64,000 bases of DNA from Ditylenchus dipsaci (taxonomy: Eukaryota > Nematoda > Chromadorea > Rhabditida > Anguinidae), in the NCBI GenBank assembly GCA_004194705.1, contig SADC01000992.1, positions 30,401 through 94,400 of the forward strand, read 5' to 3'. Positions 33,394 through 43,925 of the stretch are shown here, piece after piece. Each line of letters begins with the position of its first letter. Position 1 is the first letter of the stretch. The notes beneath the pieces were generated by a model. The model saw only the letters and a list, made by a program, of their open reading frames with translations. It did not search any database and had not been told where the DNA came from. Made by a program: the position numbers and the translations under genes.

Positions 33394-34130
33394 TGGTTCA
33401 ATGGTGCAAACGGGACGTGCTTCTGTGGTGCAAAAACAGCAAATAACAAAGCAATCTGTTGCGCGGAGAACTGTGGAAGCAACAATGACTATTGTGGAAG
33501 CAAAAAGAGTGAAAAAAAATCTAAAACAGATGACTCAAACAGGTCAGTTTTTTATGTGATAGATGTTTTGGACTGAGGTAGTGCCTCAACCGCTTATAGT
33601 GTCTCCATGTTACCACATGATTTTTAACGTGTTCGTCCTTCAGATATTCATTAGCTCTGCAGTCTGCTGAAGTGTTTTGTCTGAGCAAATGACTGCTAGA
33701 GTAGGGCAGATCGTGTCGATGAAGTGTGCCAAGGATGTCGTCAATGCTGGAGCTGAAAAGACTGGATATGCTCAGGTCGGGTTTGTGTGAGGCTTTCTGC
33801 TTTCCCAGTTATGTTCTCCTGAGTTTGTTCAGAGCGTGTGGAGCTTTTACTTCTTTGCTTTCAGCGCCTAATAATGCATGCAATCGTCTTCTGGAAGCTT
33901 TCTTATCGTGCGCCATCCGTTAGGAGGAAGTTTTGTAAGTGCTTCTTCTGTCCAAGTGCTGATGGCTCGCTCAAGAAACAGGCTGCGTCGAAAAGAACTT
34001 GTTCCTCCGTCAGTATCAAGAAATAATTATTCTTTCTCGTTATTATTATTGTTTTTCTCCGCTAATTTAATAGAATTTGTCGTTTTCAGACGAATAAAGA
34101 TAGAGTTTGAGTCTTTTTGAGACAGTAAAA
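33394..34130 (+). CDS. Possible multi-exon gene, unidentified
   Basis: TTTTCAG|GTGGTTCAATGG begins an open segment rich in Gln, Lys and Val (..KRVKKNLKQMTQTG) ending at a GT donor near 33543. A second open piece at about 33689-33775 (..KCAKDVVNAGAEKTGYAQ) ends at CAG|GTCGGG. A third after TTTCAG at 33865 is open in three frames and ends near 34027 or 34120. Phases were not reconciled. Codon-like composition and splice sites suggest a real gene, but no domain is recognised. Confidence 0.3.
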
Positions 34131-34207
34131 GCCGTTAAAAAGCAAAGCTTTGCGATAAAAGCGTTGAATTGCACATTTCCAAAACTGTTGAAAGAAACAG
34201 CATGACA

Positions 34208-34428
34208 TACCGTATATCTTCTAATAAGGCCCACCTTCTATCGAGACCATACCTTCTAATAAAGCCCCACTTCTTTAGAGGTGTTAAAAAATAAGGCCCA
34301 ATCTCAAAAAGGCCTAATAAGGCCAAAAATAAATATTCTAATAAGGCCCCACCTTCTAATAATGCCCCACCTCCAAAGAGGGGTTGAAAAATAAAGCCCC
34401 GTGGGTCTTTATTAGAAGATATACGGTA
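34208..34428. mobile_element. TACCGTA-type MITE
   Basis: TA CCGTATATCTTCTAATAAGG...TTTATTAGAAGATATACGG TA, with three internal repeats of TTCTAATAAGGCCCACC. Confidence 0.85.
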
Positions 34429-34784
34429 TGCGCTTCTAAATTTGAATTTTGCAAAAAAATTCTTAAACCGTTAACTTTTAACTAGGATTCAAATTCAAGT
34501 GGCCGTGAAATTTAAAAAAAAACATGCTGCAAAAAGTTTTTTTCAAAAACTCTTGGCGTTTTGCTGTTTTGAAAGTGATTATGATTTTGAATTTTAAGGG
34601 GCTGTGAGTTAGTGAGAATATAAAAATCTAAATTATACATAGCAGGACAATATTGTGGTTGTCCTGAAGCCATTTCCTCTTTCAAATACAATACACCGCC
34701 TTTCAAAATGTGCAATAAATTTCTTTTCATCAAATTTGATGGCGTGGTAAAGTGTTAGGGTTTGTTGTGACAACCTGGGTTCGA
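34429..34784. other. Spacer with a coding-looking minus stretch
   Basis: Minus frame 34733-34615 (..LLHILKGGVLYLKEEMASG) looks like an exon but has no confirmed boundaries. It could belong to the minus gene suggested at 35262-35780. Confidence 0.25.
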
Positions 34785-35015
34785 CAAATGTGCCCTAAAG
34801 GGCACATTTCAGGGCACATCGTATTTTTGAAAAAATATGTGCCCTCAAAAAGGCACAATGTGCCCTTTTTAGGGCACATTTTTTCGCGCCATATTTATGT
34901 GCCTTTTTAGGGCACAATGTGCCCTAAAAAGCGCACATTTTTTGGCCTGAATTTATGTGCCCTTTTTAGGGCACATCGGTCAGAAAATGTGCCCTTTTCA
35001 AGGAAAAATGTGCCC
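34785..35015. repeat. Cluster of ATGTGCCCT palindromes
   Basis: About ten copies of GTGCCCTTTTTAGGGCAC-type palindromes and half-sites at irregular spacing; the strings TGTGCCC and GGGCACA dominate. Confidence 0.75.
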
Positions 35016-35261
35016 TTTTCTTTTTCAAAATTTTCTGTTAATTTTTTAATTTTTTTTTCAATTTTTTGTGTTTTTTACAGATTTTATTCATATTTCGGCC
35101 TATACATGGTTAAAATAACTAGCATTAAATTGTTTTGTTGATATGCAACAGTTAAGATATACAATTGTATTACAGGTCCTTATTCAATTCGTCTATTTCT
35201 GGCAACATGTTATTGAGAAATAATTATCGCAGACATATTAGCTTTGAAAATTGTTTCAGGT

Positions 35262-35780
35262 TTCAGTCGATTGCGCAGTTCGTGAATTAAGAAACACAGC
35301 GCCTTGTAAACCATCTCCTAGCAACAAAGCTTTTGCTTGGACAGCGTTTACTATCTAAAATAAATTTCGAGGTTTGCTTTTATTCTATTCTTCACCTCTT
35401 CTAAGTTCCAACGCTCAACCTTTCGGCACAAGGAAGATAACTGGTTTTTTATTTGAGGGTCTACAAAAGCTGAGCAAAGTGCTATTTTTTTTATTCATTT
35501 CGGTAATTTTTTCTCAAAAAAAAAAAAGCAGCGCGAGCAATGGAGCTGCTAATGGTTGAGTCATCATTAACAATAAAGTTTTTTAGCTTAAATTCTGGAT
35601 GTGAAACTGGAGCTGGAGGAGCAGTAGGAAAAGTAGAGACTAATATTGATGTCTTCAAGCTAGATACCAACGCTCCATTCTCCGTATTTGGTGCTGAATG
35701 TGAGCCTGGAGTTTCTTCGTCAGTTTTAATTGCTGTGCTCATCCTGACCGGACTGATTTCTTGGCTTCCTGAAATAAGGT
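35262..35780 (-). CDS. Possible two-exon 3' gene fragment
   Basis: Minus: TTATTTCAG precedes an open exon (about 35768-35530) rich in Ser, Thr and Pro, ..SAPNTENGALVSS..PAPVSHPEFKLKNFIVNDD. After a TTTTAG acceptor near 35357 a second exon (IVNAVQAKALLLGDGLQG..) runs to a stop at about 35262. No donor was fixed between them, and no domain is recognised. Confidence 0.3.
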
Positions 35781-35929
35781 TGCAGTTTACAATCCACTCC
35801 CCCCACAGGGAGTGATCGGATGGAGGAGATAACCTCATATTCGTGTTTTTCGACCCCGATTTCATGAGAAAGCCGGCTGTTTTGTTGAATCTGAGAAAAA
35901 TAATTCGAACCGTGGGGAGGGGGAGGGGG

Positions 35930-36440
35930 GGTGGTATCATGGTTTTTAGTCAAAATTTGAAAAATTTAAATTGGCGCTTTTTGAATTTTAAAGGGAATAA
36001 GAGCTGTATAGGGAGGGGAAGGGAATAAAATACGGCCTCTTTTATGGCAGAACGTCAGAAATTCAAATGTTTGTATTCTTCGATTGCCTCACCATGTTTT
36101 TCAACTTGGCCGTGGCAAAAAGAGACTCTATATGCATTATTTGATCAAGAGTACTTCTCGGAATCATGTCTAAGGTAAGTGTGTGCGCGCATCTCTAACT
36201 CTCAAGCCCCCAAGACCCGAAAGAGAAGATAAAAGGGGCGCAGGGAGCTTGGGGGCTTGGAGTTGAGATGCGCACACCCACATACCTTAGACACAAATCA
36301 CTCGAAAGCGACTCTGGATGCATGAAAAAATATGCATACCAGAGTTTGTTTATGCGGTAGGCCCAGTATTCAAAACTATGTTCAACATCTTCTTGTTAGT
36401 GGCCCTTGTGTGATTAGTGGCCCCCTTTTATTCTATTTAT
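35930..36440. mobile_element. GC-hairpin fold-back element
   Basis: Arms from GGGCTGTATAGGGAGGGG-like sequence with inner GCGCGCATCTCTAAC / GTTGAGATGCGCACAC. The GC stem is disrupted here. Flanking sequence (35930-36010) matches 60545-60690 in inverse orientation. Confidence 0.7.
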
Positions 36441-36466
36441 TCTATACAGCCCTTATTCCTTTAAGT

Positions 36467-36900
36467 GCAATAGTACCGCACTTTTTCGCCAGAACGTGGC
36501 ATTTTTCCGTTTTATCCATAAATAATTTCGCTCTAATAATGCTTTTCCGGGAATACGAAAAAATATTTTTTTGGATAAAAAAGACTTTTTGCTAATTTTT
36601 TAGTTTTAATTTTTAACTGATTAAAGGGCAACTTGCATAACTAGAAATTAATTCGAATCAAGATACAATGGAAAAACGTTAGTGGTTGTTGGCCAAAAGT
36701 GTTGCTCATTTTCACTACAATTCAGCCCACTATAGTTATTTTGGCTTGTTCGACCGATTTCAAGAAGTAATTTGGGTCAGTAAAAGCCAATCGACGATAC
36801 GTTAAAAAGCCCAGATTTTGAGAAGAAGTGCCCAGAAAATGTTAAAAAGAGCTCTGTTTTTTGGTATTACCAAAAGGCATAAATCTGTCTACTTTTTAAA
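36467..36900. repeat. Dispersed ~400-bp repeat, uninterrupted copy
   Basis: Reverse-complement match to 49500-49881. Contains GCATTTTTCCGTTTTATCC, the empty version of the site where the 49882-51661 element inserted. Confidence 0.8.
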
Positions 36901-37130
36901 GTGGAGCCATTTAGGCTTAGGCTTAGAGCGGATTTTGTCACTTACCGTGTTATTGGAGTTGATCATGTTGGAATTGGCTTTATTTGGAGTAGCTTATTTT
37001 GGAGTTGGTGTCATTTGGATTTAGCGTCTTTTGGATTTGGCGCTTTTCGGAGTTGGCACGAGTCAACTCCAAATTTCCAAATTGCAAATTTCTGGAGCAC
37101 AACAACGTCGCCTCAAATACCACCCTTTTA
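36901..37130. repeat. TTAGGC-like units and GGAGTTGG degenerate array
   Basis: TTAGGCTTAGGCTTAG at about 36910-36925 equals 2.5 units of the nematode telomere repeat. It is followed by imperfect TTTTGGAGTTGG-type units to about 37065. Confidence 0.55.
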
Positions 37131-37265
37131 AAACAGCTTGGTCCCCCTGTTGTTTTCGTGTGAAATACTGGACTTGTTGAAGGGTGTATACTAGAATTTA
37201 GACCAGGCTGTTTTTTAAGAAAAACAACAGGGGGACCAAGCTGTTTTTAAATGAAGGGTGTATAC
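37125..37265. mobile_element. Small hairpin element
   Basis: AAACAGCTTGGTCCCCCTGT and its complement ACAGGGGGACCAAGCTGTTT about 80 bp apart. Confidence 0.55.
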
Positions 37266-37893
37266 TGGACTTGAGTGAAGGGTGTATACCGAAATTTAGC
37301 CCATTTTGGTATAGGAAATTGCCATTCAAAAAAAATTTTTCGCAAATATTTAATAATTTGTATGAAAAGTTAAAAAAAATCGTCGAAAAAAGTGTCCCGA
37401 GTTGATAGTCGTCTAATTATCTCTGTATCTGTTACATAATTAACTTTTTATATTCAGCATATTCAGTCTCCTTTCTTTGAGGTAAGAGTTACAGGTAAGA
37501 GTTTGTCTGATACTTTCGTATTTCTCTAGATGTCTTTCTACTAATCTGCACTTGCGCCTGCATCAGAGCTCTTTTCAGAAGAGTTATTGACAGAAACAAG
37601 GAAGGATAAAAAACTCGTTTTGTTAAGTTTGCTTATTTGTAAAGGCAAAACCGGATTCCAGTACTTCACTTGTTGCACATTTTAATTCTGTTTTCGTAAC
37701 ACCGGAGACCAGCACTACGATATCATGCTTTGCATGATATTTGGGGCGTATTAATCGATAATCTTTGCTTAACTTTCAAGAACATTTGAGTTGAAAATTT
37801 TATGAAGATTCAGAGTCACGTTTTGGAAATCTCTCGAATCTCTTTTTAATAATAATGCTAAAATGCGTAAGAAAGTCAAATCCGGTTTCGGTA
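37266..37893. other. Unassigned spacer
   Basis: No gene or structured repeat recognised. Confidence 0.4.
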
Positions 37894-38327
37894 TACAGTC
37901 AAACCTGGATAACCGGACACCCCCAAAAGTTCGTTCCCCAGCGGGTCCGACACTTTTTTAGACCTTTTTGAATGTTTTTGTCAATTCTGTTTTGACAGTC
38001 TGGTCGCAAATATCGCAAGGATGCCGATTTGCCGATCGTTTTTTCACAATCTTAAAATTTTTCACTCTAAAAAAGCAAAACCTGGATAACTGGACACCGT
38101 TTTTGAAAATTTTTTGAAAAAGGGTGTCCGGTTGTCCAGGTTTTGTTTTTTTAGAGTGAAAAATTTTAAGATTGTGAAAAACGATCGGCAAAATCGGAAT
38201 CCTTGCGATACTTGCGACCAGACTGTCAAAACAGAATTGACAAAAACATTCAAAAAAGGTCTAAAAAAGTGTCGGACCCAACTGGGAACGAACTTTTGGG
38301 GTGTCCAGTTATCCAGGTTTGACTGTA
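37894..38327. mobile_element. pogo-like MITE, CAGTCAAACCTGGATAACCG ends
   Basis: TA-flanked; terminal arms plus an inner near-perfect 110-bp arm (GATCGTTTTTTCACAATC..). The ends match the pogo/Tigger-type consensus CAGT.AAACCT...TAACGGACACC. Confidence 0.85.
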
Positions 38328-38402
38328 TGTGTTTGTTGCTTAGGATACACGAAGTCATACCTTGTGTGATTCTTTCGGTTTGCATCTAATATACGCTACC
38401 TT

Positions 38403-38540
38403 TACAGTCAAGCCTGGATATATCGGCATCCCTGGTACCAGCCGTTATGTTGGGGAAGGAGGAAGTAAGCTTTGTTGAACTTCTTTGTCAGGCACCAAAA
38501 GCCGTTATTAAAGGTTATGTTATATCCAGGTTCGACTGTA
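38403..38540. mobile_element. Short pogo-like MITE
   Basis: TA CAGTCAAGCCTGGATATATC...GTTATATCCAGGTTCGACTG TA. Confidence 0.8.
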
Positions 38541-38643
38541 TTAAGTGTAAGCTTCGGTGAAAAAATAGAATTTTCTAATGTATTTGTATTCGGCCAAACT
38601 GTCCATATAGGAACCGAAATTCAATGATTTTCACACCGGAAGG

Positions 38644-39346
38644 TACCGTATTTCCTCTAATAGTGGCCCATGGGAAGGGTGCACTACGTTTCACCGTCAG
38701 CTTAATTTCACCGTCACTATTTTCACCGTCACCTATTTTCACCGTTCACTAAATTCACCGTCAGCATCTTAGGGTCACTTTTTAGATCTGAATTTTTCTA
38801 AATTTTTAAAATTTTCGGTACCAAATTGTAACCCTGAATGTCAGCTACAGTTTAGTACCACAATTACTGAAAAAAAAACAGGAAATTTTTGTTCTAAACT
38901 GTGAAAGACGCTCGCTCTCACACTTTTTCATCACCGTAGAAAGCAGGATCAACGCTTTTTACAGTTTAGAACTGAAATTTTCTGTTTTATTTCAGAAATT
39001 GTAGTACCAAAATTTAGCTGACATTCAGGGCTACAATTTGGTACCGAAACTTTAAAAAATTTAGTAAAATTTTGATCTAAAAAGCGGTCCTAAAATGCAG
39101 ACGGTGAAAATAGTGACGGTGAAAATAGGGACGGTGAAACGTAGTGCACCCATGGGGAACTACTGTTCAACCCCTCGAAAATAGGAAAAATTCAAATTTG
39201 TTCTCAAAATTTTCGGGTTCGCGCGTGGGAGTTAAGAAAATCCACTAAACAGGTCTGCGAAATAGCTTCTCTACGCTGAAATACAGATGCTCAAAGTCCA
39301 CGGGGGCTACTATTAGAAAGACGGCTTCTATTAGAGGAAATACGTA
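38644..39346. mobile_element. TACCGTA-type MITE carrying a nested 475-bp palindrome
   Basis: Outer element TA CCGTATTTCCTCTAATAG...CTATTAGAGGAAATACG TA. Nested 38677-39151: GGGTGCACTACGTTTCACCG...CGGTGAAACGTAGTGCACCC, flanked by CATGGGAA and CATGGGGAA (8-9-bp duplication with one change). Arms of the inner element carry three to four CACCGTCA units. Confidence 0.8.
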
Positions 39347-39371
39347 ATTGTGCAGCAAAACCTTTTAGTTG

Positions 39372-39850
39372 AAAATGAGTGAAAGAAAGTCCTACAACGT
39401 CTGGTCAGAATCCCACAAGGAAAAGCTACATGAGTGGTGTGTACGTAATGAGCTCAACATATTGCGTATGGGTGGTTTCACATCAAAGCAAGTTGTCGAA
39501 AAGTCGTTAAGTTTTTGTCAATCCCTGGATGGCTGGCCAAAAGAAAGAACGCTTAATGCAGTGGAATCAAAAATGCGTGACATGAAATCATCCATGCTGG
39601 GAACAGTGCAATGGTAGAGAGACCTCAGGCTCCGTATCCTCGCACGAATATGATGGTTTTTTTGTTAAAGGGTTTTCAAAGCGTACATTTAACTGATTTT
39701 CAGAAATTCAAAGATGGGTGTTATTCCGTGAGCTTGCCTGGTTCTGATGGTAAGTTATACGATGTGGTCGTCAATGGGATTGCTGCAGCTGAAGTTCTGG
39801 AAAAGAATGGTTTATGCGTAGAGGTACCAAGAACTCATGAGCGCGGGTAG
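39372..39850 (+). CDS. Unidentified two-exon reading frame
   Basis: Exon 1 from MSERKSYNVWSESHKEKL to about 39613. After a possible 93-bp intron (GTAGAG..TTTTCAG), exon 2 encodes KFKDGCYSVSLPGSDGKL.. to a stop at about 39850. Exon 1 is basic and helical, like SANT/MADF-type DNA-binding regions, but no signature is firm. The phase at the junction does not agree as written. Confidence 0.35.
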
Positions 39851-39903
39851 TTGATAATATTGGTCACGTTGCTGAACATCTTAAACTGTTATTGTTTTTA
39901 AAA

Positions 39904-40071
39904 AGCCTGGAGATACTCGGCACCGAGCATCTCTTAAATTCTCACAGTTTAGACTTGCTGTGCCCTAACTAATGCTCACCTCTATATTCATACTCCTCCT
40001 GACACGGGTGAGAACCTTGTCGTGGTTCAGGAGCTTATGGGCGCAGCAAGCTGGATATTTAGTAAGATAAA
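39904..40071 (+). CDS. Exon-like copy of the 25.2-kb minus exon
   Basis: Starts after a TTTAG acceptor and reads ..CALTNAHLYIHTPPDTGENL.. in a single frame through GAASWIFSK. Matches 25278-25109 in reverse complement, but the GT donor after FSK is AT here. The neighbouring hairpin GATACTCGGCACCGAGCATC is shared too, so the copy includes non-coding flank. Confidence 0.45.
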
Positions 40072-40431
40072 AAACGAATTAAAAGTGTGCAAGATCACGT
40101 CCTAATTCCACTTTATGTTGTTTTGCAGGCTATCAGATGTTTTAGCTATCGAAAATGGTTAATTTTTGTGGAACAGGTGTTTTTTAGAGGGCTAACTTTC
40201 TGTCTACCTACTCAAACTCACGGACGAAGACGATGAAAGCACTTGGAAGAGTAACGCATACTTCCTCCAGTATTAAACAATCTTGATATGTTTTTCGGAG
40301 TGGAATACCCCTAATGTGTTATTTGTTTTAGGGATCCCAATCATGTTTATGGGCGTATTCTAGTAATCTAGGTTAGCGTTTGTGCAACGGAAACTCTTAT
40401 TAAATACTTTTCTTTAGGTGTTTAAAGGGCC

Positions 40432-40965
40432 ATTGCCACCTGTTTGAATTGGCCCCGCCAAATTCAATTTTTTTTGCCTAATCATTCAACTTCTGTACGG
40501 ATTTTTCAACTTGGTTTCTAACAAAACCAGGACTAGAATTTAATTTTAAGTAAAGTTTTGTTAGAAACCAAGTAGAATAATTCATTCGTAAATCCAACGG
40601 CTAGGGGAACTTGCCAAAACGAAATTTGCCAAATCGAAATGCGCCAAAACGAAATTTGCCGAAACGAATTTTCCCAAAACGAATTTTGCCATTTCGAAAT
40701 TTGCCAAACGTAGGTTTTGCCTAAAACGAAATTTTCCTACCGTTGAATTGCTACAACGTATATATTTTCATTAAAATTCATTTGAATTTCGTTTTCGGCA
40801 AAACCTGCGTTCGGCAGATTTCGATTTGGCAAATTTTCGTTTCGGCAAATTTCGTATTTGGCAAATTTCGTTTTTGGCAAGTTTCCCTAGCCCATCCAAC
40901 GATAAAGAAAAAAAAATTGATCTGGCGGGGGAAACCCGTTGTCAAAGACGGCAATGGCCCTTTAA
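40432..40965. mobile_element. TTAA-type MITE with a second element inserted in it
   Basis: Host: TTAA AGGGCCATTGCC...GGCAATGGCCCT TTAA. Insert 40600-40893: GCTAGGGGAACTTGCC...GGCAAGTTTCCCTAGC, arms built of repeated AAACGAAATTTGCC units, flanked by the 8-bp duplication ATCCAACG (40592-40599 and 40894-40901). An 8-bp duplication suggests a hAT- or P-type mechanism for the insert. Confidence 0.85.
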
Positions 40966-41022
40966 CTGTAACGTTTACTGTCTACGCCCTTGATTACAGT
41001 GAAAGGTTGGAGTACAAGTAGA

Positions 41023-41220
41023 AACGAAGTGCTGCCTAGAAATAGTCAATTTGTTTGTCAAAATGCAAATCTAATATATAAGAGAAAGAGAGAGAAAGAC
41101 CACAAGGGCGCATCATTAATATTAATACCATCCCCATAATCTTATAGAATTATGAGTGTTTTCGTATATTAAATTCGCAGTTGGACAAATAACATGGAGA
41201 TTTCTAGGCAGCACTTTATG
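41023..41220. repeat. Inverted repeat, GAAGTGCTGCCTAGAAAT arms
   Basis: 18-bp arms about 160 bp apart; the interior is unremarkable. Confidence 0.45.
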
Positions 41221-42045
41221 TGGCTAAGGGGCATGGTTGTCTAAACATACAAAATACCAAAAAACATACAAAATTTGAACAACACCCAGCTCATCACAAT
41301 CCCAACTCGTCTTATCCATATACGATAATGCAAACAAAAATCAAATTTCACTGGTTTTTCGACGCTAGTAGCGAATACCCCCCCCCCCCCCCAACGATTT
41401 TCACTTTCTTTACTTTAGTAAAAAAAAGTACCCAAATTTATGTCCCAGACCCCGGAAAATGTGCGCAAACTCTTTATTAGTTACAACTTCCGTACGCTGG
41501 CCTACGCCCAAGCCTAAGGGCTAAGCCTAAACTTGTTGTTTGCAAGGGTATTTACATCATTTTTAAAGGTCGGATTCTTGGAGGGGGGGCGGTGGTATTT
41601 ACTACTAGTGCCGGTTTTTCTATCTAATTTTTCAAATTTCTTGCTTCTTCACGCTTCACTTCGCCCTCCTTGCACTCGATCCAGTTGTACTAGTGGCGAA
41701 GAGAAAGATGGTCACCCTTGTATTGCATTAACTGTAACACTCGCAACAGTTAACATATAAAAAAGAATAAGAAATAAAAACCTGGTTTTCTTCTATTAGA
41801 TCACGCGTCCCAGTCAATCCGGCCTCACTGTATGGAAAGCTGGCTTCAAAGGCATCAGATCCACTGAACTTGCACAAAAAAAATTCTGAAAAAATACAAG
41901 GGTAAAGAAAAAAAGGTTTAATCGGAAATTTTTGAATTCGATCTAGAGATTTTTAGTTGCTCAACCAAGATCTGAAAATAGAATCGGTAGAGCTCGTGGT
42001 GATTAAGAAAATTCACTAAACAGGTCTACAAAATAATTTTGAACG
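41221..42045. other. Unassigned spacer
   Basis: Contains a C homopolymer (about 14) at 41380 and GCCTAAG-type units at about 41513-41528. No gene supported. Confidence 0.4.
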
Positions 42046-42527
42046 ACCTGCGACTCGCTACAAATTGTGACTCGCTACAATTTTTTCAAATTCGCGCGTT
42101 TTGGTGCTCAGTCTGGGACACACATTTGAGTTCGTCCTAACGTGCGCTGGGGCCTAGCAGACTATTTGAAAAAGTGAAAATGAAAAATTGAAAATGAAAA
42201 ATTGAAAAGTGAAAATTCTCAAGCAGACTAATATTCGAAAAATTGAAAAATTGAAAATGAAAAGTGAAAATGAAAAATTGAAAAGTGAAAATTCTCAAGC
42301 AGACTAATATTCGAAAAATTGAAAAATTGAAAATGAAAAGTGAAAATGAAAAATTGAAAATTTTTTCATTTTCAAGCAGACTATTGAAAAATTGAAAGTG
42401 AAAAGTGAAAATTTTTTCAATTTTTCATGAAAAATTGATGACCGGTCATCCCGTCATCAATTTTTCAGAATTTTACATAGCTTAATTCTGGGGCTATTTT
42501 TATGCGCTGAACACGATTTTGGGCTCA

Positions 42528-43461
42528 GGACCGGTAGCAATAATCAGCGGATAAAATCCGAGGATAGGGATAAATCCGCGGATAGAAAATCGCGGATTTT
42601 ATCCCGTAGCAATAATAGCGGATAAAATTATCCGCAGCTGCGGATTAATATCCGCGGATTTATCCCTAGCTGAGGATAATATCTTCGGATTTTATCCGCG
42701 GATAATATTTTGTCTGTTCATGATATAATGCGTGATATAATGCGTATAGTGCGCACGACAAAACAAGAGTTCTCATAGAGCATACCTTCGGCAGATGGAA
42801 ACGAAGGTTCCACAGCCTGCATGGAGAGCTCCGCATTGCCTTAAAAAACGTGCCTGATTACATAATAGCCGCAGCCGTCCTTCACAACATTGAAGTTGAT
42901 CTGAAACAACCAGATTTCCTTGGTCCAGAAGACGACTTTATAGACGATCAGCCAGAATGTCGAGAGCCTAACATATGCATTAGCAGTGGTAATGCCTACA
43001 GAAATTAAATTGTGCAAAACTACTTTGCTTAGTTGCTTTTGGATTGAACTCGCAGCTTTATTTTACTTTTCATTGTTATTTATTTATTTAAAGAAAATGT
43101 GTATAGTTTGAAAAACATGTATAATTAGCTTATTTATTTGTGCAATGAAACATTTCAAGGTTAATAATGCTTAAAAAGTAAAATTTAACCTTAAAAATGT
43201 GTAGGGTGAAATTAGCTTCACTTGTTATCCACCCCCGACCAGGCTAAGGATAAAATCCGCGGATAAGGATAAAATCCGCGATAAGGATAAAATCCGCGGA
43301 TATTTTTATTATTGCTACGGATAAAATCCGCGGATAAAAATCCGTATCCACAGATTTTTATCCGCGGATATTTTCATTATTGCTACGGATATTTTTTTAT
43401 CCGCGGATTTATCCCTATCCGCGGATTTATCCGTGGATATTTTGATTATTGCTACCGGTCC
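42528..43461. mobile_element. Harbinger-type element with ATCCGCGGATA subterminal arrays
   Basis: Ends GGACCGGTAGCAATAATC / GATTATTGCTACCGGTCC. Both ends carry many ATCCGCGGATA units (42540-42710 and 43250-43450). The centre encodes the C-terminus of a PIF/Harbinger transposase. The ends are shared with a tiny MITE near 19230. Confidence 0.75.
42748..43008 (+). pseudogene. PIF/Harbinger DDE transposase, C-terminal fragment
   Basis: Open without a start codon to TAA at 43006-43008. Shows the conserved end of the DDE_4 (Harbinger) fold: IEHTFGRWKRRFHSL followed about 25 residues later by IIAAAVLHN, then an acidic tail. The last catalytic acid region is included, but the first two acidic motifs and the N-terminus are missing, so it is inactive. 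It sits inside its probable own element, which is too short for a full transposase plus Myb-like partner. Confidence 0.75.
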
Positions 43462-43577
43462 AGATTTTGTGTTTTTTTGATAGAACAAGTAGTGAATTGC
43501 TTTATTTGCTTCTACTTCAGGCGATGTCTGCAAGCGACAGTGATAACAGCAGTGAAAATGGTGCTATTCGTTCGAGG

Positions 43578-43925
43578 GTGTTTTAACTAAAAGGCACATT
43601 TGGTAAAATTTCTTTTTGTAAAGGCATATTTGGTGAAAAAATTTTTGGTAAAGGCATATTTGGTAAAATTTCTTTTGGTAAAGCACATGTGGTAAGAACA
43701 CTTTTTGCTAAAGCACTTTTTCCGTCTTCAAACCATCTTCAGGATGCTCGAATTAGTGCAGAAAAGCTGTTTTGGAACCCGAAAACCTGAAAAAAGAATT
43801 TTTGATCCAAGTGAACGACCACTTGGTGTTTATTTGATTTACCAAATGTTTCTTTACCAAAAGTTTTTTACCAAATGTGCCTTTTACCAAATATTCTTTC
43901 CTTTTTTCGGTACAGCCCCCCTCCC
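43578..43925. mobile_element. TTTGGTAAA-repeat fold-back, relative of the 49882 element
   Basis: The left arm repeats GGCACATTTGGTAAAATTTC; the right arm has the complement and ends CGGTACAGCCCCC, like the GGCTGTACCG terminus of 49882-51661. The left terminus is truncated. Confidence 0.6.

Noticed and set aside
33325..33576. Cys-rich frame resembling a small knottin-like peptide
   Set aside because: The TTTTCAG acceptor lies inside it and another frame of the same exon is equally open; Cys codons arise from TGT/TGC shadowing.
42155..42420. Regulatory AT-rich element
   Set aside because: Tandem AAAATTGAAAATG units are one arm of a fold-back structure whose complement lies at 43985-44130.
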